Source of the DNA: an uncultured Mucilaginibacter sp.
GTDB taxonomy: Bacteria; Bacteroidota; Bacteroidia; Sphingobacteriales; Sphingobacteriaceae
Direction: 5' to 3'
DNA: 12,832 bases
Assembly: GCA_903885865.1 (NCBI GenBank)
Contig: CAISKH010000336.1
Coordinates: 1 to 12,832, forward strand
Shown: in pieces, positions 1 to 6,019 of the stretch
How positions within the stretch are numbered: position 1 is the stretch's first letter
How the letters are laid out: each line of letters opens with the position of its first letter
Notes under the pieces: model-generated
Seen by the model: only the letters and a program-made list of their open reading frames with translations
Databases searched by the model: none
Told to the model about the DNA's origin: nothing
Translations under genes and position numbers: made by a program

Positions 1-746
1 ACACCGGTTTCAAGGGTTAATAATAACAACGGGCTGGATGAAACATTCTTTAACAGCACATCGATCCATTGACCGGTAAACAACTCGGTAATGGCTGTAC
101 CGAACATACAGATAAACATAAAAAGAAAAAGAGGATTAAGTAAAGCCTTATACATGCCGCCGTAGCTAACTCCTGATGCTACACGTTCGGTAACCGGGAA
201 ATCCAGTTTCGAGAACAGGAAGCCGTATATAACCGTTGGTATCAACATAGCGCCAACTTGTATTTGCCAGCTTAATCCAATCATATTTAATAAGTATACA
301 ACCACACTACCTATTACAATACCGCCCGGGAACCATAAGTGAAAATGATTAAGTTTGGTGGCTTTGTTGTCAGTATATAACCCTGCAACCAACGGATTAC
401 AGGCAGCCTCAACAGTACCATTAGCCAGGCCCACCATTAAGGTGGATATAAATAGCGTCCAGTATCCACCGGCGAAAATTGTAAGCACGATACCAACCAG
501 GTGAAAAATGAAGGCCAGTACCAGCAATCTTTTCATTCCGATGATGTCGACCACCATGCCGCCGATAACAACAGCCAGCGGGAACCCCCAAAACGCGGTT
601 GCGGTTATTGCTGCAAGCTGCGCCTTATCAAGGGCAAACTCTACCCCAAGCTTGTTCAGTATTCCTGCCCTTATACCGAATGATAGCCCGGTTACTAATA
701 AGGCTAAGCAACTGGCCTCAAATAATTGTTTACGATTAATTTGCAT
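1..746 (-). CDS. MFS sugar-type transporter (partial, C-terminus off window)
   Basis: This is an inner-membrane major facilitator, probably a proton symporter for a sugar or sugar derivative. I translated it from the ATG at 744-746 (MQINRKQLFEAS) and it stays open to the left edge, giving 248 residues; a full MFS protein has about 400, so the carboxy-terminal part is missing. Hydrophobic segments lie near residues 12-29, 45-68, 75-93, 97-116, 138-156, 160-178 and 204-222. Residues 63-73 (GMVVDIIGMKR) match the cytoplasmic loop 2-3 MFS motif G-xxx-D-xx-G-[RK]-[RK]. The stretch HFHLWFPGG (134-142) is, from memory, typical of a Bacteroidota MFS group found beside sugar isomerase and Gfo/Idh/MocA genes. 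It is the third gene of the operon, 49 bp after the isomerase stop, with an A-rich leader and no clear Shine-Dalgarno. The substrate cannot be read from the sequence. Confidence 0.88.
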   Translation of the reverse strand, partial: MQINRKQLFEASCLALLVTGLSFGIRAGILNKLGVEFALDKAQLAAITATAFWGFPLAVVIGGMVVDIIGMKRLLVLAFIFHLVGIVLTIFAGGYWTLFISTLMVGLANGTVEAACNPLVAGLYTDNKATKLNHFHLWFPGGIVIGSVVVYLLNMIGLSWQIQVGAMLIPTVIYGFLFSKLDFPVTERVASGVSYGGMYKALLNPLFLFMFICMFGTAITELFTGQWIDVLLKNVSSSPLLLLTLETG

Positions 747-795
747 TGTGTTTTTTGATTTAAGTTTATAATTGGTTTTATAAATGTATTAATTT

Positions 796-1851
796 TTAAT
801 CAATCCCTAATATGCGTTTGTTAAACGCCTCGTCCGACCCGGTGCCTGCAAAATCATCAAAAGCCTTCTCTGTTACCCTGATGATATGATCCTTAATAAA
901 CACAGCCCCTTCTTTAGCACCGTCTTCCGGGTGTTTAAGGGCGCACTCCCACTCCAGTACGGCCCAGCCGGTGTAATTGTATTGGGTTAGTTTGCTGAAT
1001 ATCCCTTTAAAATCAACCTGCCCGTCGCCTAACGAACGGAAACGGCCCGCGCGCTCCACCCAGTTCTGATAGCCTCCATACACGCCCTGGCGGCCCGTAG
1101 GGTTAAACTCGGCGTCCTTAACATGGAACATTTTGATGCGTTCGTGGTAAATGTCTATATACTCCAGGTAATCCAAACATTGCAATACAAAATGCGATGG
1201 ATCGTACAGTAAATTGGCACGTTTATGATTTTTTACCTTCTCTAAAAACATTTCATAGCTAATGCCGTCATGCAGGTCCTCGCCGGGATGAATTTCGTAA
1301 CAAACATCAACCCCGTTCTCGTCAAATACATTTAATATGGGCAACCAGCGTTTGGCCAGCTCAGTAAAGCCGGTTTCAACCAGCCCCGCAGGGCGCTGCG
1401 GCCAGGGGTAAACTGTTTGCCATAGCAAAGCGCCGCTAAAGGTAGCATGCGCATCAAGGCCCAAATTTCGCGATGCCTTTGCCGCGTATTTTAACTGCTG
1501 CACAGCCCATTCCTGCCTGGCTTTAGGGTTGTTTTGGTAAGCCGCTGGGGCAAAGCCGTCAAAAAGCGAGTCGTAGGCCGGGTTTACGGCTACCAGCTGC
1601 CCCTGCAAATGCGTAGATAATTCGGTAATTTCCAGTCCATGGCTGTTTACCATACCTTTTATTTCGTCCGCGTAAGTTTTGCTTTCGGCCGCCTTTTGCA
1701 GGTCGAAATAGCTGCCCGCCCATGAGGGTATCTGCACGCCTTTATAGCCCAGGCTTTTTGCCCATTTACAAATATCCTCAAGGGTATCAAAAGGTGGTTT
1801 ATCACCTAAAAATTGCGCTAAGAAAATTGCAGGTCCTTTAATAGTTTTCAT
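796..1851 (-). CDS. Sugar phosphate isomerase/epimerase family protein (xylose isomerase-like TIM barrel)
   Basis: This is a cytoplasmic AP-endonuclease-2/xylose-isomerase-like TIM-barrel protein of 351 residues, a usual length for the family. The family interconverts sugars, keto-sugars or inosose-type compounds using a bound divalent metal. Likely metal and catalytic residues lie in the order expected along a TIM barrel: H81 (STHLQGQ), E186 and H188 (YEIHPGE), D217 and H220 (YDPSH), H243 and D246 (HVKD), and E300/E302 (LEWEC). There is no signal peptide (MKTIKGPAIFLAQF). It starts only 6 bp after the stop of the Gfo/Idh/MocA gene and precedes the MFS gene, so it is almost certainly co-transcribed and acts on the same compound. 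The motif assignment is direct; the exact substrate is unknown, and the family name does not imply a phosphorylated substrate. Confidence 0.9.
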   Translation of the reverse strand: MKTIKGPAIFLAQFLGDKPPFDTLEDICKWAKSLGYKGVQIPSWAGSYFDLQKAAESKTYADEIKGMVNSHGLEITELSTHLQGQLVAVNPAYDSLFDGFAPAAYQNNPKARQEWAVQQLKYAAKASRNLGLDAHATFSGALLWQTVYPWPQRPAGLVETGFTELAKRWLPILNVFDENGVDVCYEIHPGEDLHDGISYEMFLEKVKNHKRANLLYDPSHFVLQCLDYLEYIDIYHERIKMFHVKDAEFNPTGRQGVYGGYQNWVERAGRFRSLGDGQVDFKGIFSKLTQYNYTGWAVLEWECALKHPEDGAKEGAVFIKDHIIRVTEKAFDDFAGTGSDEAFNKRILGID

Positions 1852-1857
1852 ATCAAT

Positions 1858-3009
1858 TTATACGTTGAATTTAGTCCATTTAATTTCTGATTTCCCCGAC
1901 GCGATCACATTTTCAATAAATGCCATACCTCTTACGCCATCGGTAATACCGGGGTAGTCCAATGCTTCAGGTGAAGCCGGTTTACCTTCAATATCTGCCT
2001 TAATACTTAATGCGAAGTTATGGTACAAGTTGGCAAACGCTTCTAAATAACCTTCAGGGTGCCCGCCAGGCGTACGCGTATTATGCGAAGCAAACGAACT
2101 TACATAGCCCGCTCCCGTGCGCCATATTTCGGTTGGCCGCACATTCGATTTTACTTTCAGCGTATTGGCATCCCATTGCTCCCACTCCAGCCCGCCTGTT
2201 TCTCCGTAAACCCTGATCTTAACATTGTTTTCTTCACCGTTGGCTATTTGGGTGGCGGTTAATACCGCGCTTGCGCCATTGTTCAGTTTCATTAATACTG
2301 CCCCATCATCATCAAGCTTACGGCCATCAACAAAAATGTTTATATCGGCACATACCTGTGTAACCTGCAGGCCGGTAACATATTCGCATAAATTAAAGGC
2401 ATGGGTACCAATATCGCCCATGGCGCCGGCTATTCCGCTTCGGCTCGGGTCGGTGCGCCAAGCGGCTTGTTTTTGATCGCTGCCTTCTAAATAGGTACTT
2501 AACCAGCCCTGCGGATACTCCACGTATATTTTACGCACTTTGCCTATTTTACCCGCTTTTACTAACTGCTTGGCTTCCTTTACCATCGGGTAACCTGTAT
2601 AGGTATGTGTTAAGCAAAACAACTTCCCGCTTGTTTTTACAACCTTTTCCAATTCTTTAGCTTCCGCCAGCGAAAACGTCATGGGCTTATCTAAAATGAC
2701 ATGGAAACCGTTTTCAAGCGCCATTTTAGTGGGCCCGAAATGGACATGGTTAGGTGTTACAATGCTGATAACCTGTACGCGTTCATCAGCCGGCAATAGT
2801 TTTTCTTTTTCTATCAGTTCTTTGTAGGAGTTATAAACCCTGTTGGCTGCTAAGCCGAGCGCGATACCGCTTGCTTTTGATTTTTCAGGATCGCTGCTAA
2901 AGGCGCCGCAAACCAGTTCATAATCATCATCTATACGGGCGGCTATACGATGTACGGCGCCAATAAAAGCGCCCTGCCCGCCACCGATCATTCCTAATTT
3001 TAGTTTCAT
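1858..3009 (-). CDS. Gfo/Idh/MocA family NAD(P)-dependent oxidoreductase
   Basis: This is a cytoplasmic dehydrogenase of 383 residues, within the usual family range. The amino-terminal Rossmann fold opens with MKLKLGMIGGGQGAFIG, whose glycine-rich loop at 9-17 binds the NAD(P) cofactor. The family E-K-P motif appears as DKP (107-109), with K108 the expected catalytic lysine. The GDIGTHAFNL stretch (198-207) supplies D199 and H203, the usual substrate-binding/catalytic pair. The carboxy-terminal alpha/beta domain (about 130-383) is complete. There is no Tat or Sec signal, unlike many secreted Bacteroidota relatives, so it works on an imported substrate. It is the first gene of the operon with the isomerase and MFS transporter, and probably oxidises a hydroxyl of a sugar, glycoside or inositol-like compound. 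The leader is A-rich without a clear Shine-Dalgarno. A 14-bp palindrome 34-47 bp upstream suggests local repression. Confidence 0.92.
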   Translation of the reverse strand: MKLKLGMIGGGQGAFIGAVHRIAARIDDDYELVCGAFSSDPEKSKASGIALGLAANRVYNSYKELIEKEKLLPADERVQVISIVTPNHVHFGPTKMALENGFHVILDKPMTFSLAEAKELEKVVKTSGKLFCLTHTYTGYPMVKEAKQLVKAGKIGKVRKIYVEYPQGWLSTYLEGSDQKQAAWRTDPSRSGIAGAMGDIGTHAFNLCEYVTGLQVTQVCADINIFVDGRKLDDDGAVLMKLNNGASAVLTATQIANGEENNVKIRVYGETGGLEWEQWDANTLKVKSNVRPTEIWRTGAGYVSSFASHNTRTPGGHPEGYLEAFANLYHNFALSIKADIEGKPASPEALDYPGITDGVRGMAFIENVIASGKSEIKWTKFNV

Positions 3010-3042
3010 AGTTTATTCTTATTCATTCGGTGTATTCATGGC

Positions 3043-3056
3043 TACAATCGATTGTA
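3043..3056. promoter_or_regulatory. Candidate LacI-family operator of the sugar operon
   Basis: TACAATCGATTGTA is a perfect 14-bp inverted repeat with a central CG, lying 34-47 bp upstream of the Gfo/Idh/MocA start codon. Even-length palindromes with a central CG are the hallmark of LacI/GalR-family operators. It sits just downstream of a weak -7-like box (3066-3073, minus strand), where a bound repressor would block transcription. The palindrome is read directly; the regulator family is inferred, and no regulator gene lies in the window. Confidence 0.5.
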
Positions 3057-3255
3057 TTGCAGCAACAAATATTGTTTATTTATCGGTTTTAACGTTTAAT
3101 ATTTTGGCTTTTCCATTAATAACACGGGCTATAAAACACGTATCAATATTTAGTATTATAGGTTTATCAAACATAATAACTTTATTAATAAAAAAACATT
3201 ATGCTATAAATAAATTACGAATGTTTTTAAAAATTCCTGGCCAATAAAAATCCTC

Positions 3256-3294
3256 AAAACAAAAAACGGGACACTGATTGGTCAGCGTCCCGTT
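3256..3294 (-). terminator. Rho-independent terminator of the desaturase gene
   Basis: On the minus strand a 13-bp stem (AACGGGACGCTGA pairing with TCAGTGTCCCGTT, with one G-U pair) closes a CCAA loop at 3265-3294. It is followed by a T-rich tract (TTTTTTGTTTT on the minus strand, plus-strand 3256-3266). It begins about 20 bp after the desaturase stop. The plus-strand side lacks a T run, so it acts in one direction. Confidence 0.9.
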
Positions 3295-3313
3295 AAATAC
3301 TTTAAATAGGTTG

Positions 3314-4405
3314 TTAAACTGTTTCGGTTTCTAAAACGTGGTCCTGCATTTCGCAGGCCTCTATACCTTCGCCAAATGCCTCGCCCGTTTTATGCGCATG
3401 ATAATACTCGCGGTAAAACTGCTTTTTTGAGTCGCGGTACGAGCTTACCGCACCTATCAGGCTTAAAAATTTAATATAGCACCAGGCTATATCCAGCTGG
3501 TAGGGTTTAAAACCAGAGCGGGCGCTGTTAGGATACAAGTGGTGATTATTATGCCATTCGCCGGCCACATAACCCGGCCATACCTGGTTAATAGACATAT
3601 CGTCGCGGTTAAAATCAACGCCATCGCGCCGCTTATCTTTTCCCTTACCATGGCCTTCATAGTTAAAAGTGCGTACACCAACCGCCCAAAACCCTGCTGC
3701 GCCAAATATTGCACAAGCCAAACCCGGGCCACCTATTAAATAAAACGCGGCAAACCAAAGTCCCCAACTTAAAAATACACTTAAAATGGTTTGCACCGGG
3801 TTAGCTAAGGTGCCCCATGTTTTGTATTGAGTATAAGTATTGGTTTTTACACCGGTATGTTTCATTAAACCAACACAACGCCCATAATCTTTCTCGGTCA
3901 TGTTGCGGGCTATGGGCTGATGGTTCACATCGGCCAAAAAACAATACAGGAAGCCCCCCGAGGCATTATACGGGTCGCCGGGCTGATCAGACAGCGCATG
4001 GTGCACATGGTGCGATATGGCATATATTTCTTCGGGAATTATTTTCAGCGTAAGGTTCTGGGTGAAAAACCGCCAGAATTTATTACGGAATTTATAAGCA
4101 CCATGCGTACAATACCTATGGTGCCATATAGTGCCATGCGTACCCATAATAATCATGCTGTACACAAAAGCTACTATCAATAATTTGAAGGTGAAATATT
4201 TAAAAATAAACAAAAACAAAAAAGGAGCCAGCGCTACGATCATCATCCAGCTCATGAAAGAGAGCCAGTTTTTTTTGTTCCTGAATATATTCAGTCTTGA
4301 AAAAAATTCTTTTAAAATTTGATTTGACGAGGGCTTTTCCAAGTTTCCGAATTCATCTTTCCACCCATATGATGGCGGTTCCAGTACACTGTTAAGAAAG
4401 GGCAT
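3314..4405 (-). CDS. Membrane fatty acid (acyl-CoA type) desaturase
   Basis: This is an integral-membrane di-iron fatty acid desaturase that introduces a double bond into acyl chains, using O2 and electrons from a separate carrier. It has 363 residues, normal for the family. The three histidine boxes are present: HRYCTH (96-101, preceded by H90 and H95), HHVHH (132-136) and EWHNNHH (283-289). Hydrophobic segments lie near 48-69, 72-91 and 205-245. No cytochrome b5 or ferredoxin domain is fused. The spacing and the HR-xx-TH first box resemble the stearoyl-CoA delta-9 desaturase branch, so delta-9 activity is likely but not proven. The gene stands alone: its own terminator follows, and upstream is a 349-bp divergent intergenic region. 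The ATG at 4403-4405 has no Shine-Dalgarno. Its natural role would be membrane fluidity control. Confidence 0.93.
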   Translation of the reverse strand: MPFLNSVLEPPSYGWKDEFGNLEKPSSNQILKEFFSRLNIFRNKKNWLSFMSWMMIVALAPFLFLFIFKYFTFKLLIVAFVYSMIIMGTHGTIWHHRYCTHGAYKFRNKFWRFFTQNLTLKIIPEEIYAISHHVHHALSDQPGDPYNASGGFLYCFLADVNHQPIARNMTEKDYGRCVGLMKHTGVKTNTYTQYKTWGTLANPVQTILSVFLSWGLWFAAFYLIGGPGLACAIFGAAGFWAVGVRTFNYEGHGKGKDKRRDGVDFNRDDMSINQVWPGYVAGEWHNNHHLYPNSARSGFKPYQLDIAWCYIKFLSLIGAVSSYRDSKKQFYREYYHAHKTGEAFGEGIEACEMQDHVLETETV

Positions 4406-4754
4406 TAATTTAGGGGGTTAATTTCAATTTATTGTATCGGCTTATATAATTTTAAACGGACTTAAAGGTATAAAATTGTTTATTGAAAACAAGAAATATA
4501 ATCTGAATGTAATGCATTAACAATAATATAAAGTTATTAACAAGTGTATAAATTGAGTGAATTATTATGCCTTAATAGTTGTGTCAGTACCATATTGCGC
4601 TCACTTGCAAGTAATTGTCCTTTACATTTATAATTCGCAGAAATGGGATTATTACCAGCTTTTCACCTCCAATTTTGACTGGTTTAGACTGACTAAAAAA
4701 TCAAGATTTATTTATCTTGTGTTATAAATATTAAATTGGCACAAAATACCCGCC
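4406..4754. promoter_or_regulatory. Divergent intergenic region between desaturase and secreted protein gene
   Basis: This 349-bp very AT-rich gap must carry the promoters of both divergent genes. I could not find a clean -33/-7 pair for either. Two short perfect palindromes stand out: TAATGCATTA at 4510-4519 and ACTTGCAAGT at 4603-4612. The sequence ATTAAC also recurs at about 4516 and 4535. Either palindrome could be an operator, but 10-bp palindromes occur by chance in AT-rich DNA. No coding frame, tRNA or convincing hairpin terminator was seen. Confidence 0.4.
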
Positions 4755-5453
4755 GTGAAAAAACTGCTATTTATTATTTTTACACTTATTTGCGCCAACC
4801 ATTGCCCGGCGCAGGATGTAGTGGAGCGAAAAAACAAGCTTACAGATTTTGTGAGCGAAAAATATCAAACCATAATTCAACCTAATAAGCAGGTTAAACA
4901 GGGTGTATATCATGCTTTTTATGATAAAAAAATAGTTTTAGCCAGCGGTAGCTATGCCAATGATAAAAGAACCGGGATATGGCATTTTTTTGATCCGCAA
5001 GGTAAATTGCTTGAAAACTATAATTACGATACCAACAATTTATTGTACGAAGCGCCGGAAACAACTTCATCAAATATCAGGTATAGCATCGATAATAAAA
5101 TTACGATCACCGATATTATAACCAAGCCGGTGAGGCCTGGCGGAAGGTATTTTGGCTACGTTCCCTACCTGAAGGCTTTTAAATTGCCTTATGACTTGCA
5201 AAATACCAACCGGGAGCAGTATGATGTTGTATTAGAATTATTGGTAAGCCCTATGGGAAGGCTTGCAGATTATAAAATTCACATCAGGTATGTTAATAAT
5301 GAAACAGATCTTATAATGATAAATATTGACCCCCATCTTATCAGCGAAGAAGACAAAGTATTTATACCGGCCACCTGGAATAGCCAACCCATTGCATCAA
5401 CCATACTGGTAAAATGTTTTATAACCCGGTTTGACAGTATAGATATTTATTAA
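4755..5453 (+). CDS. Secreted protein with MORN-like repeats and a TonB-C-like C-terminal region
   Basis: This is a predicted exported protein of 232 residues and unknown function. It starts at GTG: the first in-frame upstream triplets contain no ATG before a stop at 4725-4727, and the GTG directly precedes a clean signal peptide (MKKLLFIIFTLICA, cleavage probably after A19, CPA|QD). Residues 50-91 (GVYHAFYDKKIVLASGSY, then KRTGIWHFFDPQGKLLENY) form two MORN_2-like repeats of the kind G-x-W/Y-xx-Y/F with a following D-x-x-G turn. Residues about 126-225 (RPGG, later VSPMGRLADYKI and FIPATWNSQPI) resemble the TonB/energy-transducer carboxy-terminal fold, but there is no transmembrane anchor or proline-rich spacer. 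C17 does not sit in a convincing lipobox. It ends 2 bp from the convergent FKBP gene. The MORN call is fair; the TonB-C resemblance is tentative. Confidence 0.7.
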   Translation: MKKLLFIIFTLICANHCPAQDVVERKNKLTDFVSEKYQTIIQPNKQVKQGVYHAFYDKKIVLASGSYANDKRTGIWHFFDPQGKLLENYNYDTNNLLYEAPETTSSNIRYSIDNKITITDIITKPVRPGGRYFGYVPYLKAFKLPYDLQNTNREQYDVVLELLVSPMGRLADYKIHIRYVNNETDLIMINIDPHLISEEDKVFIPATWNSQPIASTILVKCFITRFDSIDIY

Positions 5454-5455
5454 TT

Positions 5456-5956
5456 CTAATGGCTATGATGCCCGTCGGCCCCATGAGCGTGGCCGTGCGA
5501 TAATTCTTCGGGCGTTGCGGGCCTTACATTTAATATCACTCCTTTAAAATGTAGGGGCTGTCCGGCCATAGGGTGGTTCAGGTCAACCAGTATCGAATCC
5601 TCAGTAACCGATACAACCTGCCCCTGGAAACGGTTGCCGTTATTATCCTGCAAAGGCAACACCGAGCCAACTTCGGGCAGATCGGCACCGTTAAACATAT
5701 CTATCGGCAAATTAGCTACAGCTTCCTCATCATAAGCGCCATAGGCGTCCTCTGCCGAAAGGCGGAAGTCATAGTTATCATTGGTAGCAAGCGTGTTTAA
5801 ATTTTCCTCAAATTTAGGGAGCATCTGCCCTACCCCAAATAAAAAGGTTAAAGGTTGTTCCTGTGTGGCGCTTTCTACTAAAGCTTCGGTTCCGTCTTCC
5901 TGGTCAACGTACAGATCGTAAGTTAATGACACTACATGTTGTGGTTCAATTTTCAT
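5456..5956 (-). CDS. slyD: SlyD-type FKBP peptidyl-prolyl cis-trans isomerase with His-rich tail
   Basis: This is a cytoplasmic prolyl isomerase and holdase-type chaperone of 166 residues. The split FKBP domain occupies about 1-70 and 128-149, with the insert-in-flap chaperone domain between (about 76-127). Diagnostic stretches are FGVGQMLPKFEENL (40-53), the AEDAYGAYDEE flap entry (68-78) and NHPMAGQPLHF (127-137), which matches the N-H-P-L-A-G-x-x-L-x-F hallmark of SlyD. The tail HGHAHGADGHHSH (154-166) has six histidines, and in SlyD homologues such tails bind Ni(II) or other metals and assist metalloenzyme maturation. No hydrogenase or urease gene is nearby. It lies 63 bp downstream of the DUF255 gene on the same strand and may be read through from it, though no clear terminator or own promoter was found. 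Its stop codon is 2 bp from the convergent gene. Confidence 0.93.
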   Translation of the reverse strand: MKIEPQHVVSLTYDLYVDQEDGTEALVESATQEQPLTFLFGVGQMLPKFEENLNTLATNDNYDFRLSAEDAYGAYDEEAVANLPIDMFNGADLPEVGSVLPLQDNNGNRFQGQVVSVTEDSILVDLNHPMAGQPLHFKGVILNVRPATPEELSHGHAHGADGHHSH

Positions 5957-6019
5957 TAGACTACTATTCTTTTATTTGTAAAATATTGGCACCCATGAGT
6001 GCTTTGCTGCTTATTTATA

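Larger units (their letters stand above)
3010..3313. other. AT-rich intergenic region between the sugar operon and the desaturase
   Basis: This 304-bp gap holds the upstream control region of the Gfo/Idh/MocA operon (left part, reading minus) and the desaturase terminator (right end). I see a perfect palindrome at 3043-3056, a weak minus-strand -7-like box at 3066-3073 (AATATTTG, one mismatch to TAnnTTTG), and another perfect -7-type match at 3168-3175 (TATGTTTG on the minus strand) without a convincing -33 partner. No convincing gene is present. A 69-codon plus-strand open frame (3038-3247) is hydrophobic, sits in very AT-rich sequence and overlaps the candidate control sites, so I do not call it. 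Confidence 0.6.

Noticed and set aside
501..771. Plus-strand open frames of 60 and 87 codons over the MFS gene
   Set aside because: The minus strand here codes for a clear MFS protein with membrane segments and motif A, so these are antisense shadows.
3038..3247. Plus-strand hydrophobic open frame of 69 codons upstream of the sugar operon
   Set aside because: It lies in very AT-rich intergenic DNA, overlaps the candidate operator and promoter sites, resembles no family, and its hydrophobicity follows from the T-rich codons.
5989..6002. Hairpin GCACCCATGAGTGC between the DUF255 gene and slyD as a terminator
   Set aside because: The stem is about 5 bp with no T run following on the minus strand, so read-through into slyD is more likely than termination.
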